Assembly (NCBI RefSeq): GCF_018812025.1
Contig: NC_063061.1
Span: 37,589,366-37,653,365, forward strand
Length of the DNA stretch: 64,000 nt
Direction: 5' to 3'
Source of the DNA: Megalobrama amblycephala
Taxonomy: Eukaryota > Chordata > Actinopteri > Cypriniformes > Xenocyprididae
Part shown: positions 1 through 11,269 of the stretch, piece by piece
Numbering within the stretch: the first letter of the stretch is position 1
Layout of the letters: each line of letters starts with the position of its first letter
Translations under genes and position numbers: made by a program
The notes under the pieces: generated by a model
What the model saw: the letters and a program-made list of their open reading frames with translations, nothing else
What the model was told of the DNA's origin: nothing
Databases searched by the model: none

Positions 1-5
1 AGTAC

Positions 6-978
6 TTGGATCTGAAGGAAGTGTTCAGTAAGTCCCGTGCTGCTTCTCTTCCTCCGCACCATCCCTACGACTGTGCTATAGATTTAGTGCCCGGTAAGTC
101 TCCGCCTAAAGGCAAGTTATACTCTCTGTCCGCTCCCGAGAGGGAGGCCATGGAGAAATATATTTCTGATTCTCTGGCAGCGGGGTTCATCCGCCCTTCC
201 TCTTCTCCAGCGGGGGCGGGGTTCTTTTTTGTGGGGAAGAAGGATGGTTCCTTGCGACCTTGCATTGATTACCGAGGGCTGAATAACATCACGGTAAAGA
301 ATACTTATCCTTTGCCGTTGATGTCTTCAGCCTTTGAGAGGTTGCAAGGAGCATCCATTTTCACTAAATTGGACTTAAGAAACGCATATCATTTGGTTCG
401 CATCAGGAAGGGGGATGAATGGAAGACCGCTTTTAACACCCCTAGGGGGCACTTTGAATATTTGGTCATGCCCTTCGGGATGTCCAACTCCCCGGCGGTC
501 TTCCAGGCACTCGTCAATGACGTGTTGAGGGATATGGTTGACCAGTTCATTTATGTCTACCTGGATGACATATTGATTTTTTCTTCGTCTCTCCAGGAGC
601 ATGTGCAACACGTCAGATGAGTGCTTCAACGTCTGTTAGAGAATGGGCTTTTTGTCAAGGTGGAGAAATGCATCGTCGAAAGGTACATCGTCTCGTCTGA
701 GGGAGTGTGCATGGATCCTGACAAGGTTAAGGCTGTGATGGATTGGCCAAGTCCAGATTCCCGTAAGGCCCTACAGAGGTTTCTGGGGTTCGCCAATTTT
801 TACCGGCGGTTTATTCGCAATTTCAGCCAACTAGCCACGCCTCTGACCGCCTTGACCTCCCCCAGAACGACGTTCAGGTGGTCCGATGCAGCGGAGGCTG
901 CATTTACCAAACTGAAAAGTCGCTTCGTTTCGGCTCCCATTCTCATTGCCCCTGATTCCTCACGTCAGTTCGTGGTGG
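6..978 (+). pseudogene. Ty3/gypsy pol fragment (reverse transcriptase, start of RNase H)
   Basis: Remnant of a gypsy-type retrotransposon polyprotein. The frame holds the region before the RT domain, the [13 protein letters not shown] fingers motif (about 235-270), the palm Y-L-D-D motif (about 565) and the thumb/connection with [11 protein letters not shown]. An in-frame TGA at 618-620 interrupts it, and the same frame continues beyond. Similarity stops near 978, just before the RNase H catalytic block, and the following 100 bases are unrelated. Gag, protease and integrase are absent; the left part lies outside the window. It is clearly related to, but distinct from, the chromovirus at 37-42 kb. 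It cannot be functional. Confidence 0.9.
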
Positions 979-1548
979 GACAGCCAGGACACGACACGCA
1001 TAGAAACCACACTGCCGCCTCCTATCGGACCACAAACAGGACCAAAGTGATTTCTCTATTGCAGTTTTTAATAACTAAATGGCACCGATATATCTGCCAG
1101 ATAAAATAATAAACACAATATATATTGATCTCAGCCAGCATATCATCATATAGCCCTGATTTCTTCATGTTAAAGCATTAAGAGATAACATAAGAGCATG
1201 ACCCTCTGTAATGCAGCTCTGAAATGAATTATATTGTGGAGTCGCTACACCAAGTAAGTTTTACTGGACCTAAATAGAATAAATACATAATTTCTTACCG
1301 AGACAAGCTGAACAATGAATCAGAGGTGTTGCTTTATGAACACTGAGAGTGATCGCAACGAGCTATATCACAAATAACATTTCTAAACTTGTTTTCGTAC
1401 ATTATTAATGGTGTGAGCACTTACATATTCAAGTGGATCAGAAGTTATTAATCTGTAATAAATACAAATGACAAAGCCACATTTTGTTCAAGTTTATTTT
1501 CATTGAGTTTCACTTTCATCATTGTGTCGTTTCTAAGCTGGAAGGCAG
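979..1548. other. AT-rich sequence, nothing recognised
   Basis: No open frame of note, no recognisable repeat end and no RNA gene seen between the broken gypsy fragment and the next inverted repeat. Confidence 0.5.
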
Positions 1549-1950
1549 AAAATGAGGGACATTCTAACGCATAATGTGAAAATGCATAACGTGGCTTAAT
1601 TTACTAAAACAGTGTTATTAACAAAACTAAACTTAGTATGCTTTATTTGTTTGGTGTTTACTATGTACAGAAAAGCAGATTAGCCCAGAATATGAACGCA
1701 ACACATTTAACACATACGCATTTTCCTCCCATAAAGAAAACGCTTAATGGACAGTGACTTAACGTGTAATGAGTGCAATTTTGTTCATATTCTGGGCTCA
1801 TCTGCTTTGCTGTACATAGTTTCTATGGGAGGAAAGCATTTAACGTGAAATTAAATGCATTGCGTTCAAATTCTGGGCTATTAGTATGATGTTTACTTAC
1901 ATTACGCCACATTAAGCGTTTTAGAATGTCCCGAAAATGGGACAAAATGG
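1549..1950. repeat. Inverted-repeat (MITE-like) element
   Basis: Two pairs of inverted segments are nested around a centre near 1745. The outer pair is the G-G-G-A-C-A-T-T-C-T-A-A-C-G-C block near 1555 and its complement near 1920-1945. The inner pair is TGTACAGAAAAGCAGATTAG (about 1663) followed by CCCAGAATATGAACG, with its complement at about 1783-1818. No coding capacity. The borders are approximate and no target duplication was identified. Confidence 0.6.
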
Positions 1951-3485
1951 CGCTTCATTTCACATCCGTTTTCCACGCTGGTCAGTATATGCAGATAGTT
2001 CATAACACAGCCAGCGTTCACCATTCTAATATGTTTTTAACTGTATAATATAAATTTTAACATCTTCCTCCACTATTTCCCAGTCTCTACTGTACTGACG
2101 GTGACCTAAAGTCCCAGAATGCAATGCGTCGCTGACGTCACGTTCCCAGACTCTATACAAGTGAATTCTTAAATGCACAACACAAACAACTTCCACATAC
2201 CTGCAGAGGGGCAACGTCAACCCAATGCCAGAGACAGGATTACCACCGTGCCGTTCTGAAAATCAGCCAACATTAGCTACAATTTACCACTAACAACACA
2301 GTCAACATCACACAACATACCTGGATACTAACGGGATCGGAAGAAAGGGGCGGTGACTCGTGACGCCATTTCATCTAACCAGCCAGTTTATATACACTTC
2401 CGCTGCCTGCTGATAGGGGAGCCAATGAGCAGACCAACCAATCACCTGCAAGCAGAATCTACTAGACCTGCCACAATACGAACATTCGCAAACAGCATCG
2501 CAAATTTATGTGGTTGGAGCAACAGCTCTCGAGCTGTCGTTAGAAGCAGAGTTTCCTGTTTTTATGATATGTGTGTTCGATCTCAAACGGATTAATTTAA
2601 AGAAGTTATTACTTTACCACCTGCGTGACATCATTCACCAATGTAGTTGAGTGACAGGTTTGCGACAATACAGTTTTGGGAAACAGTTCGTGACTAGCTA
2701 GTTGTTTTGTTCAATGATGCATCATACTATGGTAGTTCAGCAGTGAGTTACATTGTTGTTCGGGAAACGCATCCCAGGTAGGGTAGCTACAAGTGATCTC
2801 AAACTTTCAAAAAGTTTAGTGTTTATTGTCTCTGCAGTTAAAAAGACAAAGTTGACAATTCTGGCTATACTTTCATTATTTCAATCATTTCTTTAATTTT
2901 AATTTATTTATTGATCACTCTGGGTTATCTAATTTAACTATTTGTGGCTTGTGTTTTGAATATATGTTCCCCTGCACTTCAGGTATTTTGCAGTTTGACT
3001 TGATCATATTTAATTTTTTTTTAATTAGACTATTTTTATTTATTAGAATGGATAGCCTATATTTTGTTCTAAATCATCTGTAAAATAATGTTTGATTAAA
3101 TAATTTAATTTAAAAAAATTGTAATTCATTTAAATTTTAGTTTTTTGGTGCATCAATGTTGCGCTGTAGATTAGTTAAAGCTTGCTCGCACAGACAATTT
3201 AGAATTTAGCCTATGTAATTTGATTTGCCAACATATGAAAGGTATATCTATCTGTAGTGTGGCCTTTCTGCAGTTTATATATATCCACATTGCCTTTCAT
3301 TTGTTTAAAAAAGATAAAATCATTGTCGGTTTCGTCTATCACTTGACAGGCAGTTTGATCGGTTTATTAGAAAGATGTTTCTCTGTGCTGTGTGTGAAAG
3401 AAAATAAAAGGCCTTACTTCATTTTCTGTGTCCCGCTCCATCTCGTGTACAATTCAGTGCGTGAAACTTTCAAAGTCTGTGTGCA
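1951..3485. other. Unassigned non-coding DNA
   Basis: AT-rich, no supported gene. On the minus strand there are two good splice-donor strings (CAG/GTATGT at about 2203 and 2320) beside a less AT-rich stretch, which could be leftover first exons of a lost gene, but no coding sequence supports this. Short open frames here have no recognisable features. Confidence 0.4.
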
Positions 3486-3505
3486 CCCCCCCCCCCCCCC
3501 ACCCC
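3486..3505. repeat. Poly-C tract
   Basis: Fifteen consecutive C, one A, then four C. It is followed by a short AT-rich imperfect palindrome (ATATATGATATATCACATAT region). Simple repeat; length is prone to sequencing error. Confidence 0.9.
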
Positions 3506-3607
3506 ATATATGATATATCACATATATGAACAATCATTACATATATGATTCAACTATCAGTCGAATATAGGCAATCTGATTCGAATGGGATTCGACTATG
3601 TAAATCC

Positions 3608-3755
3608 GTAATCGAGTCTAAAGGTAAGTTGAATATTGACTCGTGGAAGAGGTTTTGATTTTCTAACCCTGCATTTTTGTTGATTTCCAGTACAAATATC
3701 CAAACATTATTAAGTCAAAATACATTTACTGGAGAAGCAAGAAAAAGTATCTGCC
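3608..3755 (+). other. Possible relic of a VMO1 exon 1/intron 1 border (D-like)
   Basis: The string AAGGTAAGTTG followed by GACTCGTGGAAGAGGTTTTG matches the end of exon 1 and the start of intron 1 of VMO1-D (51938 onward). The match then runs into the same small dispersed repeat that sits in intron 1 of D (TACAAATATC.AAACATT). No exon 1 coding sequence precedes it. The dispersed repeat alone would not be informative; the roughly 35 bases before it make a common origin plausible but not proven. Confidence 0.35.
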
Positions 3756-3796
3756 TATGAAGTTAGAAAATATAAACTTAATTCAGAGGGAAACAT

Positions 3797-4115
3797 CTCA
3801 GGTTACGTATGTAACCATGATTCCCTAAAAACAGGGAACGAGAATCTGCATTTACCGCATATGGGGAACCGTCACTCATCACTCTTGACAGGTGTCCGAA
3901 TGCCAAAGAATCACACCACTCCAATCCTATTGGCCGACAACAGCCTATGACGTCATCATAGCGCGAACCTGGAAGTATAAAGGGAGCGCCTGAGGAAGCA
4001 GTCGACACCTACTCGTCTTTGAGGGACTGTTCAGCAGGCAGCCTGAAGCATGGCAGGGCAACGCAGAGTCTCGTTCCCTGTTCTCAGTGAACCATGGTTA
4101 CATACGTAACCTGAG
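3797..4115. mobile_element. 319-bp TIR element at the left end of the large inverted-end repeat
   Basis: It begins CTCAGGTTACGTATGTAACC and ends with the complement GGTTACATACGTAACCTGAG, flanked on both sides by ACAT (3793-3796 and 4116-4119), a candidate 4-bp target duplication. Its interior (about 3813-4030, including a TATAAAG string and AAGCAGTCGAC) is also found in inverse orientation at 14950-15154. No coding capacity; superfamily not identified. Confidence 0.6.
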
Positions 4116-4119
4116 ACAT

Positions 4120-5889
4120 TCCCTTTCGAAAGGGAACTTCAACTCTGCATTTACCACATATGGGGAACGATATACCCACGCCGCCATGCTAGAGTGCATG
4201 CAAAATGACTAGACAAACGTCCGGCAGTTTCAGAGAAATGCCGGGAGCAACTCCCCCTCGGGTCACGCAAGGCTGTCAGTGACAGCATTCCCTACGGCCA
4301 ACAGCCCAAACTGAGCCTAAAAGAGGCCTCCCGCAGAAAGCCTTCCAAGGCTGCTCAAAGCATCTAGGACCAGCATTCCGTGGAAAGTGGTCCCTTAAAG
4401 GGAATGTGGCCAGGAAACCGTAAGGAACCCTGGCCAGTCACTAGAGGGGAACAAAGTCACCCTCAGCGCCACCAAGGAGGCCGTACTAATCTAGCGAAAG
4501 CCAAACATAGTCTGGGCCAGCCCTGTCTGATACACAGAATCTCCAAAGCGCATACTTAAAAGAAGAGAGCAGATAAGAGCGACTGCAAAAGAGCAGTAAG
4601 CGACTCAAACCCACGCGCAGAGATGGGCATTCTGGAGAGCAGAATTCAGCTGAGCGCTATAAACCCTTGTATTGAGGGAAGTATAATCCTCTCATCCTAG
4701 GATCTACTCAGTGTCTGATTAAAGCAATGAGGAGGCTGTGCGCTAGGAAAAACCCTGGTACAGGGGAGCACAAACCAGCCTGGTTGCTGGTCTCAACAGG
4801 AGACTTCATAGAAGTCTACAACCAATGACCAACTTAGGGAGCTAAGCACAATTACACAGTCAACCCAAAGGGAAGTACAAAGCTCAACCTAACAGACAGA
4901 GCATACTGTAGGCACATAGTCATGGAGGCCGGAAAAAAGGGCCTTTAACATAACTAAAGTTCTAGAAGAAGAACTAAATATCACAGCAGAAACTCAAACC
5001 GCATGGTGGTATTCCAGGGTGGTCCATAAGGCTACTCACCAGAAAACATAACATGCTGGGCGCACAACCAACCATGTAATCAAGTTGCTGTGCATGCCCA
5101 CAAAACAGTTCATCCAACACAATCCAGCGAGCAGTGTACTCAGTAAAGAACCTTTTTACTCTTTAAGCAAGAGATTAAAGAGTAAAATCCCGTGCTAAAG
5201 AAGGCCCCATGGGCCTATAACCTCAGCAGACACATGACATCAGCTCGTGGCAGTGTTATCAAGCTCCAGGCAAGCAAACCGACTACAAAGAAGGTTAATA
5301 AGTCAACCGGAGCCCTGGCCAGCCAGCGACATAAATCCCTTTTACTGTCCTCAGTAAGAATGTCAGAGAAACACAAAAGGTACATGCCAGCATGTTCCCA
5401 AAGGAGGCCCCGAAGGCCTACCTGTCACACACGGCGTCAGCTAGTGGCCACTAAAGTTCTAGGAGCAAAATAGAACAGAGTAAAAAACTAGGTAACTACT
5501 TAGCTCAACTAGAGCTAAAGGAGACCAAGCTCAAGGAAGTAAATACATAAAACCGAACAAACAGATGGTTTTAACACAAGAACTCACCCTGAGAGGCAAG
5601 CCACTCAGAAAATGTACTCAGTAAAAGCACCTTTTACTCTCTAAGCGAGAGGAGTACAAAGCCAAGCTCCAGCATGATACATAGGAGGCCTGAAAAGGCC
5701 TACAACTCGTAAACACGTGGTGTCAGCTAGTGGCAAGCACAACCCATCCATTGTGATAAGTCAGATAGAAACCAACACAAAAACTGTGCCAACATGCAAA
5801 CTGAAAGGAGGCCCTGGTGGGGCCTTCAACCTTCATGAACACATGGCATTAGCCAGTGGTAGCTTCATGACTTAAACCAGCCAGTAGGC
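4120..5889. repeat. Left interior of the large repeat, with degenerate GAGGCC..GGCCTA units
   Basis: It starts with TTCCCTTTCGAAAGGGAACT, which is repeated in inverse at 15137-15154. Between 4920 and 5850 a core of roughly 55 bases recurs in diverged form: GGAGGCC, a short spacer, GGCCTA, then a run ending in GTGTCAGCTAGTGGCA or a variant (units near 4925, 5203, 5400, 5685, 5805). No convincing gene. The repeat resumes at 13113 after the provirus. Confidence 0.55.
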
Positions 5890-5893
5890 CAAG

Positions 5894-7170
5894 TGTCAAG
5901 AGAAATGGAGTGTTCTCTTCCAAACTTGATAAAGATTTGATAAAGATTTTAAAAGATATAATAAAAAGCAGAAAATTGCTAAACTTGAATCTCTGGGGTC
6001 TATGAAGTTTTCATAAATGATACAAAAACACATGCTGTGAGCTTGAGTGAAATGTATACCACATCCTGTAAAGGTGACAACTGTTGCATTATGTGTGTAG
6101 GTGAACATGGGTTCTGGGGGATAGAGACATTGTTGTGTGTAACTGATAAGAATGAAGACAGTCAGGAAATAAATGTCTAGTAAGGTAGAAATCTGATAAA
6201 AATGTATAATAAAAAATGTGTGTATTGCTTAAGCCATTGATGCAAATAGGAAATGCATTGACGCAAGTGAAAAAAGGTGATAGACAAGTAACCTAGCAAT
6301 CGACGCAAGTAGAAACCACATGTGCGTAAATGAAAAGATAAAGTGCGTCAAAAGAGAATATAAATATTGGGGCCTTTATAGCTCTCTGGTTAGTTGGAGT
6401 AGTAGTAGTAGTTGTGTAATTTTGCTGAAGAAAGAAATTTTGCTGAAGAAGAAAGAGCATACAAGCAAGCAGCAAGCGGAAGTCTTCGCCAGACCACAAC
6501 CCTCAAAAGATCAAAGAAGACACCTGATTTTCTTAGAGAATAACATATACTGAATAGAGAAGAGGGTAAGCTTTAAAATGTAATTATTTATCTGGCCCAT
6601 GGAACTTCCAGCTTAGCTGGCATAAAGTGGTGTATTTAGTTTTTGCTTTTGCAAGAAATAATAAAATGAGAATGAGGACTGCCCTCAAACTCTGATAGTA
6701 TTGTCTCAGTCTGTTTATTGTTGTAGAGTGATAATCCATTTGGGGTATCAGAAGTTGACTGTCTGAAAAAGATAGATTTTTATAAAGATATCCCGACAGA
6801 CTTTACAAAGTCAGTCAAGGTTGCCAACCAGTCGCAACAGAGTGGGCCATGGGAGTGCATTAGCAGGCATAGCTGTCCTCTAAGGGCGAAGAGCCAGCTG
6901 TGGTGCACTGAACGGAAGGCTAACCCACCCCACCCAGGTAGGCTTGGTTGATATCTGAACCGTAGACCTAGGAGGTACGGTAGTGATCAGAATTAGACCC
7001 TGAGATAATATAATCTAAGAAGAAAATATTATATGCCTACCTGACTCCTCCTGAATCTATAAAGGTAAACTTTTTACAGGAGTTGAGTAATATGAATAGA
7101 GGAAGTGGCTCGTGACCAAGATAGTGTTACGTGGTCGCGGCAGAAACCACCCAGGGGTTGACGCGGCACA
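5894..7170 (+). repeat. 5' LTR of the provirus
   Basis: A TATAAATA box lies at 6359-6366 and a polyA signal AATAAA at 6660-6665, so U3, R and U5 can be placed roughly. Upstream of the TATA box the string TTGACGCAA or a variant recurs (near 6236, 6259, 6300 and, in inverse, 6346), a candidate enhancer repeat. Compared with the 3' LTR it carries a duplicated AATTTTGCTGAAGAA segment and a duplicated TTGATAAAGA. Confidence 0.9.
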
Positions 7171-7173
7171 TTT

Positions 7174-7191
7174 TGGCGCCCAACGTGGGGC
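7174..7191 (+). promoter_or_regulatory. Primer-binding site, tRNA-Lys(1,2) type
   Basis: TGGCGCCCAACGTGGGGC lies three bases after the 5' LTR. This 18-mer is the known complement of the 3' end of tRNA-Lys1,2, the primer used by foamy viruses and some lentiviruses. Confidence 0.85.
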
Positions 7192-7390
7192 TCGAGCGAA
7201 CTCTAGTGTTGAATTTAGGTGGCTAAGGGAAACGGCCTACCTTTTGTGTGTGGATAGTTGTTTCAAATAGGATTAGTAAGGAAATGAAGTAGAGGGCCCC
7301 TCGGACAGAGCGCAACCAGAACTCTGCTGATCGAGTCTACTCAGGGCGTTTGACGCAAGTCTATTATTTGAAAGCCTCATTAGTGCGACA

Positions 7391-7567
7391 ATGAAGGTAA
7401 AACTATCTATTGTGCTGGTGGGACCTGGATGGCAAGGTAAAGACCATAGGGTCAGAAGGCTGTTACAGGAAGGCAGCCTGGAGGATAGGCAAATACAGAA
7501 GGCTCTTGAGACCAGAGTAGGGACCTTGGTTAATGGTCTGTGGTATTTGTCTGGTCAGGGCTCCTGA
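7391..7567 (+). CDS. Short 5' frame of the provirus, possibly the start of gag
   Basis: The first ATG-initiated frame after the primer-binding site, 58 codons ending in TGA. Its position fits the beginning of gag, but no gag motif can be recognised and the rest of the gene is missing. It may equally be a chance frame. Confidence 0.35.
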   Translation: MKVKLSIVLVGPGWQGKDHRVRRLLQEGSLEDRQIQKALETRVGTLVNGLWYLSGQGS

Positions 7568-7690
7568 GGCAAAGGGGATCCTGATATGTGCATGTTACTT
7601 AAAAGACTCAAGAGGGCCTACACTCAGTGTGGCATCACCTCCTTGTTGAATGGATTAGATAAAGTTATATGTAATGTAATGTAGGGCCTA

Positions 7691-8737
7691 ATGAAGAGAA
7701 ATGAAACTATTACAACTAAGAAAGGCAGAGTAGAGGGGAGTGTGCAGAAAGTGGAGGTGCAAACACTGTTGGAGGGTATGGTCCTATGTGAACAGCTTAA
7801 GATCAGAAGCTATAAGGTAATCCTGGATAGTTATTATTGCTACCAGGCCTTAACAGATGACTTAAGTGTATGGATTGAGAATGGATTCAGGACAGCAAAA
7901 GGTAAAGCCGTAAGTCATGAAGGGGAATGGCTGAAAATAAATGAGTTAAGACAAAAAGCAAGTATAGAAGTGCATCATCAAAAAAGTCATGTAAAAAAGG
8001 GAGATTATTGGAAAGGAAACAGCGAGGTAGATAAGTTGGTACAAAGTAGGAGGTTAGTGGTGATAGGGGCTAAAGATTGGGAAATGAGCGAGTCAGGAAA
8101 GGTTGTCGTACCGGAAGCATTAAAAGAAGAATTGGTTATTAGAATACACGAAGAGATAGGACATGCATCAAGGGATGCAACTTATAATAAAATTAAAGAA
8201 CTGGGCTATGATTTAACTTTGCGTGAAGTAAGAAATGTATTACAAAAATGTGAGGTATGTTCACAGCATAATACAGGAAGAAGGGCCAAAAGGAAGGAAA
8301 TATTGAGTATCAAATCGAGAAATGTATGGGGCAGTGTAGGAATGGATGTGGCAGGACCATTATCAGTAAGAGGAAAAAGAGGAGAAAAGTACTTTATAGT
8401 GTTGGTAGATAGTAAAAGTGGTTATGTGATGATACACTGTTGTAGGGTAGTCAATGCAAATAGTGTGAAAACATTATTAGACAGAGCAGTGGGAATGTTT
8501 GGTCCACCTGGAGAGCTTAGAACCGACAACGGGATGCCATTTAGGAATAAGCTGATAGATGGGCTATGTGCAGATCATGGTATTGAGAGAGTTTATTCCC
8601 CCTGTTACACTCCACAAGCCAATGGGATAGCAGAGAGAACGATTGGAATTATAAAAAATTCTATATCAAAAAATTGTAATGTGAAGGAATGGTCTGAAAT
8701 AATAAATCAGGAAATCTACAAAATTAATGGTAGATAA
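7691..8737 (+). pseudogene. Provirus RNase H (C-terminal part) and integrase
   Basis: A 348-codon frame. Residues about 20-120 look like the C-terminal part of a retroviral RNase H: an E in L-L-E-G, a D in I-L-D-S and a D in S-E-V-D-K. Residues about 145-190 form the H-H-C-C zinc domain of integrase, ending C-E-V-C. The catalytic core shows D (G-M-D-V-A-G-P), D (R-T-D-N-G) and E (G-I-A-E-R-T), so the D,D-35-E type triad is present. The frame ends soon after the core, next to an 11-A run (about 8737-8748), and the integrase C-terminal domain is not readable in frame. Reverse transcriptase is absent upstream. It is called broken because the polyprotein is truncated at both ends, although the integrase core itself looks intact. 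Confidence 0.85.
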
Positions 8738-9482
8738 AAAAAAAAAGGAATTATGGAAATATTGAAAGATGTACAGGAAGGGAAACAAATTAGAGAAAAA
8801 GAGATAGTACAGCCACAATGACTTAGGGCAGGACAGAGCTGGGCTTGCAGTGGGCAGGCTGATATACCAAAGTTCCATGGGCCAGGGAAAAATATGCCTA
8901 TGGTAATTAGGCAAAATACAGACCCGGCTTGTGTTGGGTGGCCTTGACTACTATGTACTTACATTTAAATTAATCATTTGATGCAATGCACTTGTTGTGT
9001 ACATACATGTTTCTACATTGTCAGCAAAAGTGTTTTGCAATTTAATGTGAACCCAATAAGTGCATTGTACTTATTTTTTTTGTGTGGGTGCATGGTGGTT
9101 GGGGCTGCTTGATATAAAGTGTGACCCAAAATACATATAAAAAGAAGCAGACAGGCTTCGCTAGAGAGCTTGCTAGAGGTGTAAAACCACAAGCGCAGGT
9201 GAAGACAAGGTGAAAAGGGCATTCAAAGAAGAGTGAGCATTGGCAGTGTTCCAAACAATAGGTTCAAAGAGTTCAAGTTCAGAAGGCCATGACCGAAAGT
9301 TAACTTGAGGGGTAACTTGCGCCCAACGAGTAGCAGGAGGGGGTGAGTATAAAAAGGCAAGTATTTCAATTTATACATATTATTGACCAAAGACACGAGA
9401 CTGAAAGGGTCTGAAGAAAAAGAGAACAATAGCAAGCAATTCAAGCAACTTCACCAGAGCTTATGAATGCACTTAAGACAAT
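8738..9482 (+). other. Provirus segment without a clear gene
   Basis: A-rich sequence with no long frame. It holds two TATA-like strings (GATATAAAGTG near 9111 and CATATAAAAAG near 9134) upstream of the small 3' frames. Internal promoters are known in foamy viruses, but nothing further supports one here. Confidence 0.3.
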
Positions 9483-9893
9483 TTGGAATGGGTGAGATTT
9501 TCCTTAAGAATTTTTGTTTGGTGGATGTATTGCATCCTACCAGGGTCCTGGTACCCAAACAAGGAAAATAGCATGAGGATTGGAATTGGACTTTTAATGA
9601 TAATTAAACAAATATTAAGATTAGTCTACAACAGGTTTAACCTGATTTTGGAATTATGGATTTTGAGTTTTATGACCAGATTTAAATTTGTAAAAGGAAG
9701 CATGGGAGACTTCCAAAGAACAATGCTGGTTATATATGGATTTTTGGATTGTGTAATTGAAATTCCCCAAGTAAGAATTGAAAATCTGATGATTGCCTTC
9801 AGTGTGCTAGAGACAACTGCTATAATGTTAGTTTCAGATCTTGTGAACCCAATTAAGCAATTAATGAAAGGACGTGAAAAAATTGGAGACTAA
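9483..9893 (+). CDS. Unrecognised hydrophobic frame in the provirus 3' region
   Basis: 136 codons, rich in I, L, F, W and M, with several stretches that could span a membrane. It sits where an envelope gene would be expected after pol, but no signal peptide, furin-type site or fusion-peptide region can be recognised. The product is unknown. It overlaps the next frame by 20 bases. Confidence 0.35.
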   Translation: MEWVRFSLRIFVWWMYCILPGSWYPNKENSMRIGIGLLMIIKQILRLVYNRFNLILELWILSFMTRFKFVKGSMGDFQRTMLVIYGFLDCVIEIPQVRIENLMIAFSVLETTAIMLVSDLVNPIKQLMKGREKIGD

Positions 9894-10059
9894 AATAATA
9901 ATAGGCAAAGGAATAATGTGGGTAATGGTGCTGACCATATTGGCAATTGCACATAAAGTAAAGAAAATTGAAATGTTAATCATTTTGTGGTTGGGATTAT
10001 TTGAAGTGTTGTTCCACAGGCAAAAAGTAGAAAGAGTTAATGACATTGGGCTTTTTTAG
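9874..10059 (+). CDS. Small frame with one likely membrane segment (provirus)
   Basis: 61 codons. A hydrophobic run of about 18 residues (G-I-M-W-V-M-V-L-T-I-L-A-I-A) follows a lysine-rich start, and a second hydrophobic stretch lies near the end. It overlaps the preceding frame in another phase, so the two could be one protein split by a frameshift. Function unknown. Confidence 0.3.
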   Translation: MKKLETKIIIGKGIMWVMVLTILAIAHKVKKIEMLIILWLGLFEVLFHRQKVERVNDIGLF

Positions 10060-10068
10060 ACAGGAACA

Positions 10069-10723
10069 ATGTCAGATGAAGACGGGAGCTTCGTGAGCAA
10101 CAGAGGAGAAGAGAGGGGGCTGCTTGGGGGACCTATGGGCTCCTCATTAAGAAGAATTAGAGGGATGATGGATCTCACCAAGCATGAAACTTTATCCCAA
10201 AATTATTTAGATTACCCTCTTAGAGAAATTGACAGTCGTACATTGATGGAGACCAATGGGGGTGAAAATAAAGAAGATTTCAATGATGATGATTTTACTG
10301 ATATAGAACCCTCAGATTTATCAACACCTGAAATTGATAACTTTAAAGATTGTGGAGGATGTGATCAATTGGCTGATTTGATCAGAGTGACGAGTAGAGG
10401 AAGATACAATTTTGGAGAATATTGATAAATTAGAAGATTGTTTAGCCAATTTGATTGGGGAAAGAGAACAAGAGGAGATAGATTTGGCAAGAGAAATAGA
10501 AGCAGTGATAGTTGGGTATGTTAGGATAGTTAGAGGGTTGAAGTACAGAAATCAACGGGAATGGCAGATGGTAGAAGATAGAAAGCAAATGTGGATAGAA
10601 GATGTGGCAAAAACTGTAAAGATTATGATGAAAAAAATAGTACCAATTTGGAGTATGGCAGAGAGCAAACTTAAAATAATAGAAGTACTGCTAGGGAAGC
10701 AATGTCAGGAAAAGAATTATTAG
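10069..10723 (+). pseudogene. Acidic provirus protein split by a probable frameshift
   Basis: The first frame (10069-10425) starts M-S-D-E-D-G, has a glycine-rich patch and an acidic middle rich in D, E and N, and contains a C-G-G-C string near its end. A second frame in another phase is open from about 10390 to 10723 and is lysine/glutamate-rich and probably helical. The second frame is open before its ATG at 10412, so the simplest reading is a single protein broken near 10395. No family recognised. Confidence 0.35.
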
Positions 10724-10747
10724 AACTAATGTAGTATGTTGAAATAG

Positions 10748-11237
10748 GTGGAGAAAATGATGGAGGAGAAATTGGAAGAATGGGAGCAGGAAATGGAGCA
10801 AAAGGAAAAGGAGAAAATGGGAAGAATGTACATAGTAAAAAAGGAGAAATTGAAAATTGTTGTAAATGAAGAAAACCCAGAACCCAAAGTAATTGAACAG
10901 AAGCAATGTTGGTTATGTGGTGAAGAAATAATTTGTTGTCGAAACTCATGGTCCACAGAGATAGGAAAAATTCATGATGAATGTCTAGAAGGGAAATTAG
11001 ATGTAAAAATTAAAATAAAGAATATTAAAAATCAGAAGGTGGTAAATGAAATATCGACCACAATAAGAAATTTTAGTTAGAGGACCTTATGATAAGAGAG
11101 ATTTAGAACTCAACACATGTGAAATAGTGTGGAATAGACTTTCAGGGGGTTTCACAGAAAGATATATCAGCCATGGGGGTAAAATATTAAAAAGTATAAA
11201 TGAAATGGGGATTCCTGAGTATTGGCAGCTGAACTAA
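10748..11237 (+). pseudogene. Provirus frame with a CxxC domain, broken by a frameshift
   Basis: A frame at 10748-11080 begins with a highly charged E/K/M-rich helix of about 45 residues and then shows C-W-L-C, a C-C pair and a further C within about 30 residues, a plausible zinc-binding module. After its stop, the other phase is open from about 11070 to 11237 and reads as ordinary protein (G-P-Y-D-K-R-D-L). This suggests a single-base frameshift close to 11075. Similar modules follow at 11270 and 11489. Function unknown. Confidence 0.4.
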
Positions 11238-11269
11238 CAACTCTAAAAATTCAGGTCTAGCATTTGGAG

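Noticed and set aside
2353..2595. 80-codon open frame on the + strand
   Set aside because: No recognisable protein features, no splice or expression signals and no paralogue; chance frame in a less AT-rich stretch.
5896..6553. Open frames inside the provirus LTRs, some repeated at 11824-12514
   Set aside because: They are repeated only because the LTRs are direct repeats; they overlap the TATA box and U3 repeats and have no protein features.
10671..10956. Hydrophobic minus-strand frames rich in F, S and L
   Set aside because: Complement of the K/E-rich plus-strand frame; a typical artefact of A-rich coding DNA.
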